Under the pieces are notes generated by a model. It was given only the letters and a program-made list of their open reading frames with translations, did not search any database and was not told the origin of the DNA. Made by a program: the position numbers and the translations under genes. Source: Tetrahymena thermophila SB210 (lineage: Eukaryota; Ciliophora; Oligohymenophorea; Hymenostomatida; Tetrahymenidae). Taken from it: a stretch of 64,000 bases of DNA. Within the stretch, counting starts at the first letter, position 1. Each line of letters starts with the position of its first letter. Of the stretch, positions 39,404 through 51,900 are shown piece by piece. The stretch covers positions 30,138 to 94,137 of the forward strand of contig NW_002476443.1 of assembly GCF_000189635.1 (NCBI RefSeq), in the 5' to 3' direction.

Positions 39404-40726
39404 TCACTCGTAGTAAGCACCTTGTTTAAGACCAACGCCCTTTTTCTCTTTGATATCTTTTGTCATTTTAAGCTTTTCCTTCATTTCTTTTACTTAATTT
39501 TTCATGCCATTTTCTTCAAATATCTTCATGGCCTTTGAGAAATACTTTTGGGCTTCGTTTATTCCTTGTGTTAGAATTTTAATTGTTCCTATAATACGCA
39601 GAGTCTTTGCTACTTAGACGGAATTTTCTCCATATACTTTGCTCTCCAACTCTTCGATTTCTTGGAGCTCTTCTAGAGCAGCGTCGTGTTAGTTGTTCTT
39701 TAGCAGAATCATTGATATTTAACGCTTTACCTTTATAACCTTTTTATCTGTTGGACCATAAATTTCTTTATAGAGAGTCTTTACTTTTTGAAGGGACTCA
39801 ACCTAGTCTGAAACTTTACCATCCTTTTCTTGATAGGTGCTAAGAGTTTGGTATAATTCTGCTACATATTCAGGTCTGTTGTATTCTATTTCAATAAGTA
39901 CTTCAATTGCTCTGTTTTGATATTCAATTGCTTAAATGAAATCTTGTCTCAATGCTAAAATTTTTGCATGTTCAACCATTGTCATTGCTATTTGCTCGCT
40001 TCTAAGACTGTGGTGAGTGCTTTAAATGTCGTAAATGAGAGCAATTGTTTCCTATGCCTTGTCATAATCTTTCATCTTTGTGTAGCATTAAGCTATGCAA
40101 TTCAAAGTAGGTACTGAAGATAAATCATTTTCCCCTTTTACTGTTTTGTATAATTCATTTGCTTTTGTCAATAACTCAAGAGCATCTTCATAACTTTGAA
40201 CTTCAAGATAACACTTGCCCAACTAAGTCAAAATATCTGCATGATAAACCTATGAGTCCTTGATCTCTCCAAACAAATTACCATTCTTTTTCAATGCCAT
40301 AGTTAGATGATCAATAGCTTACTCGTAACACTTGTAATTTAAATATGCAATACCAAGTTTAGTATGAGCTTCTACAAGCTTAAAATGACTCTTTCCATGA
40401 GTAAAAACAAGAATCTTCGCTAAAGCTAATTAATGCATTCTAATATTCAGTGTTTGTTCCTCCGATTTCCCCTTGACGAATTCGTCAAACACCTTAATCT
40501 TCTCTTCAATGTCCTCACTTATCTAATCTACAATATTATTTTGATTAATTTCATTATCTTGCTAGCCATCGTAGCCGTTAGAATCGATGGGATGATTGTA
40601 AACTTAATTGTTTTGCACTTCCCCTTCGTTCATATTGCCGTGATGCATCTTTTCCAAGTTTTCTTCTTCCTCCTCTTCCTCATGTTCGTTAATATCTTCG
40701 TAATCCTTTTATTCCTCGCCACTCAT
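39404..40726 (-). CDS. Tetratricopeptide-repeat (TPR) protein
   Basis: A single-exon frame of 441 codons, TGA at 39404-39406. The N-terminal ~85 residues are very acidic (HEEEEEEN) and N/Q-rich. From about residue 100 on there is a series of helix-turn-helix repeats with TPR spacing, for example LVEAHTKLGIAYLNYKCYEQAIDHL, ADILTQLGKCYLEVQSYEDALELL and VPTLNCIAQCYTKMKDYDKA. The arrangement, with ~42-residue units containing LG.CY and Y..A...L, resembles kinesin-light-chain-type TPRs rather than the minimal 34-residue type. TPR proteins are protein-protein scaffolds; the partner here is unknown, and a ciliary role is only a guess from the organism. Confidence 0.85.
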
Positions 40727-41891
40727 TTTATTCTTCTTTTCTCTCTTTATTTCCTTATATAAATCAATTAATTTATTTAAATTCTTAATAAACTTTTTCT
40801 TTTCAATTATTAAGAAATCATGTGCGTTTTACTTTTCATCCAGCCAATATGAATTATATATAATAAATCTTTATCACTATTTATCTTTCTTCTAATTATC
40901 TATTAATAAGCATTCAAAAAATTTTCAATCTAAACAGCAAGCAATACATATATACATAAAAACAAACATAATATAATTAATGCATTCACTCAAACCCAGC
41001 TAGCTGATTAATTAATTATAAAGTAAAATTTATATTTTAAGAATAATAATTAATTTGTTTATTTCTATTCTATTTTACTTGTAAATAATAAATAATTGTT
41101 ATCTATCTCTTTTTTTATTTAAAAATATTGATTTTATTTAGCTGTTTGTTATTTTTTAAACAACTAGTTGCTTCATTTAACTGAACAAAATATGTTATTA
41201 ATTAATATATTAAAAATAAGAAAGAATTCTTTTTGAATTCTATTATATTTTACTTGTAATTAATAATTGTTATCATTTTTGTTATTTAAAAAAATAGATT
41301 TTATTAAATTGTTTGTTCTTTTTAATTTATCTTGCTTATTTAATTAATTCTATTTTAAATTATTTTAGTAAATGAGTTACTTTTGATCCCAACAAATAAA
41401 TAAATACAATGAACTAGTTGCTTCATTTAATTGAACAAAATATGTTATTAATTAATTTTAATTATAGACCCAATAAAATGTATATTTGGTATTCGGTAAA
41501 ATATTTTAGAAATTATTTGGTATTCTGTTTTTAATAAATTGAATTTATTTATTTTTTTTTTGTTTTTCATCTGATTAAGTTTTTTTATAAAGTTTTTAGG
41601 GAATTATTTAATAATTTTATTTATAATTATTTAATTAATTAATTAGTTTTTATTTCAATAAATAAATTACAAAAAATCTATAAATTAATTTTATTTGAAT
41701 TCGATTTTAATAATAATGATTATTATCTTATAATAAATATATTTATTTTTTTAATTAATTATTTTATAATTCATTTAATTAAATTTCTTGTTTTTCAATC
41801 AATCAATCAATCTACCTATTTGTTTTTATTTATGTTTTTTTGATAGTTAATTTTATTTGATCAAGAGATTTTAACTGAGAAATAAATATTT
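40727..41891. other. AT-rich spacer with a two-copy repeat
   Basis: Contains two copies (about 41065-41215 and 41235-41455) of a segment marked by ATTTTACTTGTAA, GTTTGTT and ending AACTAGTTGCTTCATTTAA. No gene seen. Confidence 0.5.
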
Positions 41892-44149
41892 TCAATATAA
41901 TATTTAAGCCCATGAATCTTTCTAAAGGAGGATTTAAGCACAAGCTAAGCAGTATTCAATTTTTTAAGTATTTAGATTTCTAGTGTTTTTGTTATTTTTA
42001 AAGCAACTAATACAATTATTTTATAGTTCTTTTCTAACGTCATCTAAATTATAATTATCAATGCAATCATATATCATAATGTCTCTCTTTAAATCAATTT
42101 AGATATGCATCTTCTATCCTAAACATTCATTCTTCCCTGCTTTAATTTGAATCCAAGTTCTATAAAATTTTATTAATTATTATTATAATAAATTATTTAT
42201 TTAAAAAATCAAATTAAATTTAAAAAAACTTAATTCATCTCTAAACTAAAATTATCTTTATTTTCTCATTATTTATCAACAAAAATAACCAAAAATCCGT
42301 TTAATTTATTAAGCAAACAAATCTTTTGACAATTTTAAGACAAAAATTAATTCTTTCTTTCTTATTTTATTTAATCAAAAAGCGATTTCTGATTATTTAT
42401 TTTCATAGCATTGATTTTAGTCATAAATTTTACTAGAGCAACTGCTACTAATAAAATCAATTGTAATCAAAATGTATCAATTAATTTATTTTGATAATTC
42501 AAGCATTATATTTTCATTTTAAGAATCAATTTAAAATATTATTGCTCATTTATTTTATTTAATATAAAAGCGATTTCTGATTATTTATTTTCATTGCATT
42601 GATTTTAGTCATAAATTTTACTTGAGCAATTGCTACTAATAAAATCAATAATCAAAATGTAGCAACTAATTTATTTTAATAATTCAAGCATTATATTTTC
42701 ATTTTAAGAATAAATTTAAAATAATATTGCTCATTTTATTCAATCAAATAGCAATTTCTGATTATTTATTTTGATTGCATTGATTTTAGTCATAAATTTT
42801 ACTTGAGCAATTGCTACTAATAAAATCAATTGTAATCAAATTGTAGCAATTAATTTATTTTAATAATCAAAGCATTATTTTTATTTGAAGAATAAATTTA
42901 AAATAATTTTCAATAAAGTGAGAATTATTTTAAATTCAAATAAAAAATGAATAAAAAATAAAAAATTAAAATTGAATTTAGAAAATAAAAATAATTTTTT
43001 TTGAATAAATTTAAAATGATTGAAAAAGAAAGTTTACCCGTTTGTAGAGCTGTTATCAATTATAAAGGTGCTTTTTAATTATGGATCGAAAACCATTCTG
43101 CAGTGATTAGAGCTTACTTCTTTGTCATTTTCAAGATATATGGTGCAAGTTTTTTTATTTTTGCCAAATGTAATTCCTTCAGTGTTTACGAAGACATTTT
43201 ACTTTTGGAATGCAATTTAATTATTTATTCTGCTAATTTTAAGGGCAACTTTGCACTATTATTAAGACTGTATTTCAACGCTCATTATGTTTATTATGTG
43301 ATTGCCCATAATATAAGTATCGTCAATTACAATTGCTCTTTTCATTACTTGTAGAGCTATTATTTAAGATGAATTTAGAGACCTAAATGACCAATTACAC
43401 TTAAGATTGCTGGGAATTATATTAATTGTTTGTTGGTTTGCAAAAGAAAGCTCTTGTTTACTGCTTTTCTATGCTGGCATAAATTTAAATAGACCTAACT
43501 TCCTTTTAGAATGAGGATTGCTCTAACTTTGACTGATTATTCCTTCATTTGCAACTTATATTTCACTAGAAAGCAGCTCGTATAATTAAAATTATTATGG
43601 ATTATCTAAGTCTAAACAGTCCTTTATAATTAAAGACTAATTTACAATTGATTGTAATTTCTCTTCATTTGTTATGGGTAATGTAGAGAAATTTTCCTAG
43701 TAAGATTAAGCCTCACTTATTCTTTCACTTTATTCGACTTGATGATCTTTAGAAAAAACAGGATGTTCGAAAAAATGAGGAATTTTCATTTTACTGATCT
43801 ATATTGATTCATTGTACCATTAAGACTAGTAATCAGTAGAAGTAGCCTAGGGTTATTAAATCGAAGTAGTGCTTACAACTAAGTTATTAGAACTTAAAAT
43901 ATAAGGTTTGGAAAGAGTCATTCCATATCTTTGAGAAGTATCATTAAAGTTATTAGCACTATTATCTATCCTATCACTTCCAGCTCGTTGTAATAAACCC
44001 ACAATCATCTTAATCTCTTACTCGAGCAAAAACCTGTTTGTCGCACTATCATTATCTTCGAATTGTTAAATAGAACTGTCAGTTGGTAAAAGATCCATTT
44101 CCCCATCACAAATAGCTCCTCCGTTCATCCCATTATGTATAGGCATCAT
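41892..44149 (-). CDS. FHA-domain protein
   Basis: Two exons on the minus strand, 44149-43038 and 42159-41892 (TGA 41892-41894), total 1380 nt or 459 residues. The N-terminal ~290 residues are S/Q/N-rich. The forkhead-associated (FHA) domain spans roughly residues 300-420: the ITFGK start, SSNHCRM with the conserved S..H, and SSTNGTW, where the exon junction falls inside the NG codon. FHA domains bind phosphothreonine peptides. The C-terminal tail has a CISC ... CLAC pair of cysteine motifs about 22 residues apart that might bind zinc. The 878-nt intron is unusually long here and contains a tandem repeat. Confidence 0.88.
42360..42910. repeat. Three ~185-bp tandem repeats inside the FHA gene intron
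   Basis: Three copies start near 42381, 42569 and 42750. Each includes GCGATTTCTGATTATTT (the third copy has GCAATTTCTG), ATTGATTTTAGTCATAAA and TAATAAAATCAAT. They lie wholly within intron 42160-43037 and have no coding potential. Confidence 0.85.
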
Positions 44150-45079
44150 CTAATAATACATTTTACAAAAAAAGCATTTATTTCATCATTTATTTATTTT
44201 GAAAATGCTTAAATAAAGCTGAATTCCAATTTCATTTGTTAATAAACAAAAATTTTAATAATAAATAGAATATATTCATTAATAGTAGTTAAAATTTTCT
44301 ATTTTATCTTAATGAAATTTAGCTAAAATAATGCTAACCAACAAATAAGCAGCCATTTATTATCAATTAACTTTCAAAATGCTTAAATAAAGCTAACTGA
44401 ATTCCAATTTTATTTGTTAATAAATAAAAATATTAATATAGAATAGCTTATATTCACTTAATAGTAGTTAAAATTTTCTATTTTCTCTTATTATTTATGG
44501 TTTTTATTTAACATGGTTTTACTTAATCTCCAATATTGTTCAATTATTTAAAGTTTAGCATCGTTTTTGCTTATTTACTACAATAAATAGCTCTGTAAAT
44601 TAGGCTAAAAACTTAAATATTTTTTCTTAAAATTCAATCTGATTCTGAGCTATTATTATTATAAAATCATAATTTAATGCTTACTTTATTTGGTAAATTG
44701 CAAAATATTTTATATTGCCTCAATTAATTAATATTAAATTAAAAATAAAGAATGTTAAACACTTTAAATTTCTTTATCTGAATTAATGAATTAAGGATCC
44801 ATATTTTTAAGAAGTTGATTATCCAAAGATAAAAAATATTTCAAAATACAACTAAGATTAACTCTAAAGCAAGCAATCTTTAATAAAATACTGTCTCAAA
44901 TCATTATTTTGGAAAATCATAACCTTTTATTTCAATAAATAAGATCATTTTTTCCCTTCTATTTATTTAAACTTCTAAGTTGATCCTATAAATAAATACT
45001 TGTGTTTAGTTCGTTCGAATTTAGATATTTAAATTGTTTAAATTTCTTGAAAAAAGTATTTAGCAATTGATTTTAGTTT
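44150..45079. other. AT-rich spacer with a two-copy repeat
   Basis: Upstream of the FHA gene. A segment with AATGCTTAAATAAAGCT and AATAGTAGTTAAAATTTTCT occurs twice (about 44207-44310 and 44376-44480). The right part is the 3' flank of the SAM gene; an alternative longer 3' end of that gene may extend into it. Confidence 0.5.
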
Positions 45080-45936
45080 TCATAGATTTCTAAAATATTT
45101 TTTCAAAACTGCAAAAAAAATATGAAATAACTTCTAATTATTTTTAGAAACTGCTTGTGTATAGTCTAGCTTTTAAGCATAAAATATCTTCTTGAACTGC
45201 TTAATTTAATTATAGTGAAAATGTGAATTAGTATGTTTACACTAATAGTTTCTAAATATTCGGAAGCTTCTTTTTGTAGCTTTTCAGCTTCTTCTATCAT
45301 ATTTGCTTTTCTTCTGGAATCATGGTACTCTTTTAAAAGATCTAGTTCTAAATATTTAATTAAAATCTAATTAATAAACCTTTTTTTTTCTACTTTTATT
45401 ATGAGTAATATTTTTTTGTTTAAGTAAATGAACAAAACAAACATCTTTTGAACTTAAAATATTCAAATAGAAAATTGGATCTAAAATTTTTAAGTTTTTT
45501 CATTATTTAATCATAGATTTTCTTAAAAATTTTGTTAAGACAATTTAATCATTTATTTATTTATTTACCTTGCATGAATATTTTTCTATCTTCATCATCT
45601 TCTATTTTAAATTCATGAATTGCCTTCTCTTCTGTGGTTAGAAGAAGTTATTCTCCATTGACTTTCTGCATTTCTTTTATTTTTTAAAAGTTATCAATTA
45701 GCTAAATTAGCTTTTTATTTTGCCTTTCCCAAAAGTGCAAGGAATTTCTTGCTAAGCTTAAAGAAACAAACCCATTTTTTTAGTAAATAATGATTAATGA
45801 ATAATTTACCAAATATGGATTAGTAGTCCTAAAGATCGTGCTCCTTTAGCCAATCAATTACATGCCTGTTATGCCATTCATAAACATTCATAGGCCTATT
45901 ACCTTGCGTTTAAAAAGTAGGTACAAGATGATTCAT
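45080..45936 (-). CDS. SAM-domain protein
   Basis: Four exons on the minus strand: 45936-45810, 45751-45569, 45347-45241 and 45196-45080 (TGA 45080-45082), total 534 nt or 177 residues. A SAM domain begins at once: YEWHNRHVIDWLKEHDLQDY with the typical W, WL and L..Y spacing, then SIFARNSLHFW. It is followed by charged helices (EYHDSRRKANMIEEAEKLQ). SAM domains mediate protein-protein assembly. The last junction is uncertain: a phase-1 donor one codon earlier gives a different, also open, C-terminus about 95 residues long starting QEDILCLKARLY. Confidence 0.72.
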
Positions 45937-46139
45937 TCTCAGCAGCGCAGAGAAAGAAACTTGAAAGTTTTGATAAGTTTTTTATAATTTAATTTTATAT
46001 AATAGTACCTACTTGCTATTAATTGTATAAATTTAGCGAGCAGTTAATCAATCAATCAAACAATCAATTAATAAATAATTCATTCATTCGTTCATTCAAT
46101 AAATCAATTAAAAAATAATTAACTAAGTAAAATCTATTA

Positions 46140-46948
46140 AAGTTTTCTTTATTTCTGGTCAATAAAACATCAAATTCATTTTTGCAGCAAAAGAATTTAT
46201 TTGGTCCTAACCAATAACCAATGAAACAAGCACTAAATCTTATGAGTTATCTGATTGTCATTTCTGTATTAAACTAAAATTGATGCAATTATTGTTTATA
46301 TGGTCTCAGAATTGACCGAAAATTAAGTAACAAAATAAGATGAAATAAAACTTAAACATACAAATGCCACATAGAACCAATAATATTTTAGTAACTAAAA
46401 ATAGAAAAGGAAAAACAAAAAAAACAAGCAAATAATAAAAATAGATCGAACTATTTATTATCAAAGCCAGTGAATGAATAAATAAATAAAAAACAAACAA
46501 AACCTTTCTCTATCTTTAAATTTCTTTATTACTTTTAATGGTGCTAATAGTTAAATTTTAACATGAAAGTTCAAATAAATAAACAATAAAACAATTAAAC
46601 TAGCAAATTGTTTGTCTTGATTGATTTAAAGTAAAATTTTTATTTTAATAAAATCTTTCTCACTCATAAACATTTTCTATGAATGAATGAATTAACTACT
46701 TGAAGAAGTTAATTTATTGAGTTATTTTCTAGCCCTTATTTATAATGAAATTATTGATTGATAGAAAAGAAATTACAAATAGAATGGAAAGAAGGGAAAA
46801 AATAAGTATCTCACTGCTCATCAAGCGTAGTAATATGAAATTACTATACCAGCTTGCTAGTGATTTTATTCTTTGCCTACTTCATGAGAATATCAATATT
46901 ATTGTCGAAATTCTAGGGATCGAGGCATTTTTAATTTGTAAGATTCAT
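46140..46948 (-). CDS. Possible small gene or 5' exons upstream of the SAM gene
   Basis: Two coding-like stretches on the minus strand. 46948-46811 encodes 45 residues (MNLTNQKCLDPQNFDNNI..., TGA 46811-46813, or an exon ending at a CA|GTGAGA donor). About 46290-46140 encodes a frame with CFIGYWLGPNKFFCC preceded by an AATTTTAG acceptor. Between them lies low-complexity T-rich DNA. They may be exons of one small gene or of an extended SAM gene; I cannot prove the links. The plus-strand ORF at 46745-47011 is the antisense shadow of the first stretch. Confidence 0.35.
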
Positions 46949-48012
46949 TTTAGTAATTTGAACCAATACAATTATATATGCTATTTTTTTAACAGAGTTA
47001 TAATTATGTAAATGTATGAATGAATAAATGACTTATTAATACTTTCATTTAATTAAATTTAAAGACAGAAACTATCTACTAAATTAATTTGTGGGTTTTA
47101 CCAAAATTATAAAAAGCCTTTATTTATTTATTTCATCTAAATTCTTAAAATGTTTCTTTTAAATTCTAAATAATATTTTCTCTTCTTCATTTTAAAGCAA
47201 AATTTATTGCTCTAAAATTATTTTAAATTATTTTTTATTTTGCGTTAAAGTCATTTGTTTTTTTACTAAATTCAGCAATTTTGTTTGTTTATTCCATTTA
47301 TTTTACTTAAATAATTTCTTATATCAAGCTAGCTCAGTTTTAAATGATAATTCCCATTCAAAAGAATTAATTATTCATCTATTTTTACATTTCAATTTAC
47401 CTTAAAATAAAAACATTGAAAACAAATTTATTGCTTGCTTTTTTTTATTATCTTTCAATTCATCGATTTTCCAGAATTTAATTTCTCCCACAAAAAAACT
47501 AATCAATCAAAGAAACAAATAAATTCCACAAAACAAAAATTAATTTCACATTAAATTTTGTAAAAATACTTAATTAAATAAAAAAAAATACAGCATGCCT
47601 TTCCCCACTTCAAATTTAATTATTTTTCTTAATTATTATTTGAATTTATTTACTTTCTTTTTTATATTATTTGATTTATTTATTTATTTTCTTTTATTAA
47701 TTTATTTTCATCTATCTTAATTCATTGATTTATTTGTTTTATTTGTTTGCTAAGTTTTCTTATTTGTTTTATTTCTTAGTTTGTTTTTTTCTTTGTTTAT
47801 TTGCTTGTTTGTTTATTTGTTGCTTATGTGTTTTTCTGTTTAGTTTTTAAGTTTGCTTTAATATTTTCTTAGTTGTTTAAGATGATTTATTTGTTTAATT
47901 TCTTTCATTTATTTATTTATTTTATTTATTTTTAATGATTTATTTTATTTTGTTTTTTCTTTTTTCTTTCTCTTTTTGGTTTGAGTCTCTCGTCTGGGTG
48001 GTTTCCTATGGT
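46949..48012. other. AT/T-rich spacer
   Basis: Long pyrimidine-rich stretches on the plus strand (TTTATTTGTTTGC-like runs, 47640-47960). Nothing else seen. Confidence 0.5.
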
Positions 48013-48470
48013 TCAAAAAATACTTTTTATATAGTTCAGGTGCTAAGAGAGAACCATTTAGATCCGCTTGATGTCAACAGAGGACTGAGTGAGAGTGTTT
48101 TTTGAGTGAGGAGTTGCATTCTATTTTATTTATTTATTTAAGTGGAGTGGATTATGATAGTATTAACAGGTGTTTTTGGGCGGTTTAAAAAACTTGGTTT
48201 GCCTTAAATAAATCGGATAAACAAATAAAATTATGTTGAATGCTCTCTTTATCTCCTCGATCACTCTATCTACTCGGTATCCATCGTACAGATGCGAAAT
48301 GAAATTTTTGTAGTTGAAAAAGAATTTATTTTCAATAGTGATTTTCTTTTTTGCAAAGATTTTTTCTTATCTATTGATTTTTTTTAATTAATAAATTATT
48401 ACTTCTTTTTCTTTTTTTCCCCTCTCTTTTCTTCTTTCAAATTTCTTTCTTAAATTCAAATTTAATCAAA
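48013..48470 (-). CDS. Unidentified coding candidate, 3' exon
   Basis: A minus-strand frame stays open for about 150 codons to TGA 48013-48015, through a segment that is clearly less AT-rich than its surroundings. It includes SHLYDGYRVDRVIEEIKRAF, a proline-containing middle (FFKPPKNTC) and SSVDIKRIQMVLSQHL. No start codon is present, so an upstream exon is needed. The plus strand is also open in parts (YGSKNTFYIVQVLRENHL near 48000-48100) but has internal TGA codons, so I favour minus. The family is unknown; it could instead be a long UTR or RNA. Confidence 0.4.
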
Positions 48471-48917
48471 AAAATAAAATTTCAAAAGATATTTCTTCCC
48501 CTTTTAATCAAAATTGTTTCTTTAATCATTTGTTAGTTAGTTAATTAATTAATTAATTATTTTAAGTTAAGACAAATATTAGCTAGTTTATTAATAAAAA
48601 ACGAATGAACGAATTAATAAAGAAAAAGATAGAAATATACAAAGTATTTATTTATTGATTTATTTAGTTAATTTAATAATATTTTGATTTATTATTTATT
48701 ATAAGAACTGTTAATTGAGATAGATTTATAGATTTAAGAAGAGCGCCATTTAAATATTATGTGGAAGATTATGTTTTTAATGGTGATAATTAATGAATGA
48801 TTTTAATGATGGATTAATGAATGAATGAATTAAGATTTGGTGGTGTGAATTGAGTATTTGTAATTTTTATTATTGATTTATGTTGTTTAAATTTATTGAA
48901 ATTTATTGGTTTTTCTA

Positions 48918-51900
48918 TCAACAAAAGAAATAAGTACTCTTTTTAACTTCTTCTAAATCGAGTAGTCCCTATTAATTTATTTATTTAAATAATCATTAAT
49001 TTCCATTTATTGTCTCACTTTAATAAGCTTTTTTACTCTGTTTGGAATCTCTGGGAATTCTATGTTTGGATATCTTCTTTCGAAGGATGCTTTTAAGTCT
49101 TCAAGCAGAGGTTGGCTGTGCAATTTAACGAACTATTTATTTATTAAATTTGATTAGAATTCGATAAAAATATGATTATTTTACTTGTTCTCTCAAAATT
49201 TTGTGCATTTCTTCAATATCGCAGGCGTGAGTCCAATAAGAATCGTGAACAGCTGCAAAATGCATGCCACTATTTATAGATAAATGATAACAAATTAGCT
49301 AAGTAGAATTATAATTTAATCATTTAAAGTAATACCGTTTGATACATTCTAAAGCGGTGTACATCAAGTGAGTAGAATCGAGAGAGTGAATATAATTGGG
49401 AGGGAAGGCAGATCTTTATTTTGACTTATTTATGGGTAGCTAATAACATTTATAATAAAACTCATTAATAACTGTTAAAATTATCTAAATTTTATTTATT
49501 TACTCTATCTGAATCTTGTTCTACTGCTATTTTTTGTATCACAGTGTTAATCACATCTAATTGTCCCTTTGATCTATAAGGTTGAACAACAGGCAAGCTA
49601 AATATTTTATTTAAATTTTAAAAACAATTTATTAAAAAATAAAATGTATTTTTAAAATAAAAAATATATCAATCTCCATATTAAATTTTAAAATAAAATA
49701 AATTATTTTTTGCTATAATTTATTAAAGAGAGTTTATTTCATTATTTGTTTTAAGTAAATTTTTATTTTGCAAAAAAAAATTAATTTTAATTTTAACAAA
49801 GTTTAAAATGTTAAAAGTGTTGAAAAAATATTTTTTTAAATATTCTAAAATTAATTTTGAATTAATATTTTTTAGTGATAATTTCTTTAAAAACTAGACA
49901 AGTATTTAATTAATTGCTTTGAAAATATACTCTTTATTAAATAATTCCTTAAAAATAATTTTTTTAATTATTTTATTTAAAAATTAATTTATTGTTTTAA
50001 AAATTAGATGTTGAATTTTTAAAAGTATTAAAAATTATTTTGCTATTTTATTGCTTTAAAAATTAGATGTTTATTTCCTTAAAAATTAGATGATACTGTT
50101 TAATAATTAATTGTATTAAAATTTGATATTAATTGCTTTCATAATAAGATATTTATTGTTAAATACCAAATTGATTTACTTTTTGTAATAATTAGTTATT
50201 TATTAATTAGTTGTAATCAAAATTAGATGTATCTTGATTATTTATTTATCAGTCTTAAAAATTAGATGATTATTAATAAATTGCTTTAAAAAATAGATGC
50301 TTAATAATTAATTTTCTTAAAAATAAGATTCTGTTTAATAATTAATTGTCTTAAATTAGATGTTTATTAATTGAATTGCTTTCATAGTAAGATATTTATT
50401 ATTTATTGTTTAATTAAAATTAATTTATTCTTTTAATTTGCTCTAATTAGTAAATTAGTTACTTAACAAATTATTTTATTTAAAAGCTATTTGTTCATAT
50501 TTCTTGGAATTCATTTAAAAATTTTTTTATTTTGCATTTAAAAAAATCTTTTTTTGAATTTTTCTTTTGATTTATTAGAAACTAATTCTTGATTTTTATG
50601 GAGAAGTTATTTAAATGAAGACATTTTTTTTGGGGTGTATTTATTTATTTATTTTTAACAAAAGAATTACCCCATAGGAGTGATCCAACTGACGGGATTA
50701 GATGTGTTTGCAATGAGACCTGCACAGTTAATTAACCACTTTTTGATGTAGTGAGCAGAACTGAAAAGATCTTTAATACAGTCTAGAGTTGTTTGGGCTA
50801 AGTAATAAGATGCTTCATAGGCTTCTTCTTCTGTTAGGAAATCTTTATCTCTTAATTGCTTATAAATCTACTTTCTTGCACCTACGAAGGTGACACCGTA
50901 GACTGATGTCATAACTGTTTATTTAACTACTTTTCTCTTGATGTTACCAGATAGCTTTTTAGCGATTGCATTATACTTAGCTAAGTCATCATTTGCATCT
51001 TTTCCTACTCTTTGTTCGACCATTCTTGCTACGTGACTGTACAAATCACCTGGCTTTTAAGCATTCATCAGATTAACCTTTTTAATTTTATTTTTTAATA
51101 AATTTTATGAATATATTTGGTTCTTTTTTTACCTGCATGGCACCATCTTTATCTCTACCAATAGCTGCATAATGCTGTAGACCGTTACATGAACCATCCA
51201 TGTGAACGTGCAAGTGAGAAATGTAATCTTCTGGGTTTTCTAGCTTGAGTGCTTCAGCTACATCGAAAATTGTAGCAAGAGCTTACCTTTAAGTTATTCA
51301 TTCAAATTATTTTTCATTTAAAAACAAATTATTTAGAAATTACCATGCGTCTTCGACTTGAATCCATTCTCTGTGTTTCAATGGATCGGAAGCCCATCTT
51401 TTTACGTTTTCAAATTAAGATTCAGCAAATGCGACTCTTTCGGGGAAGGAAAGCTTGTCCTAACCAAGTAAATTGGAAAGATGAACCTTAAGCCAATACC
51501 AGCCGGTTTTTCCAATTTTCTTGCTCTCTGAATACTCGAGGAGACCACGAGAAATATCTGCACCCATGTGATTCAAATGAGGAGGGATAGGATAAATACG
51601 ACCTCTGAAATCGACATTATGAGGGAAATAAATCTTTTCTATGTTTCTGAATGCCTTTGCAACATTAATTTTGAGTTAGAAATCACTTCTCATTGAATGC
51701 ATATCTCTTTGTTCCTAAATTTTCTTCATCAGTCTTTATTATTCATCTCTATTCTTGCACTCCTTGAGTTAATATTGATAAACATAGTCTTTGTAATCAT
51801 AAAAACGGCGAGGAATTTCACCTTAGCCACCACCTTCTTCCCAAATTTTTTCCATGACATCAAAAACCTTTAAATAACAAATTAAAATGAATAAAATTTC

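Noticed and set aside
40433..40762. Plus-strand 109-aa hydrophobic ORF
   Set aside because: Antisense of the acidic N-terminus of the TPR protein.
43103..43354. Plus-strand 83-aa ORF
   Set aside because: Antisense of the FHA protein exon.
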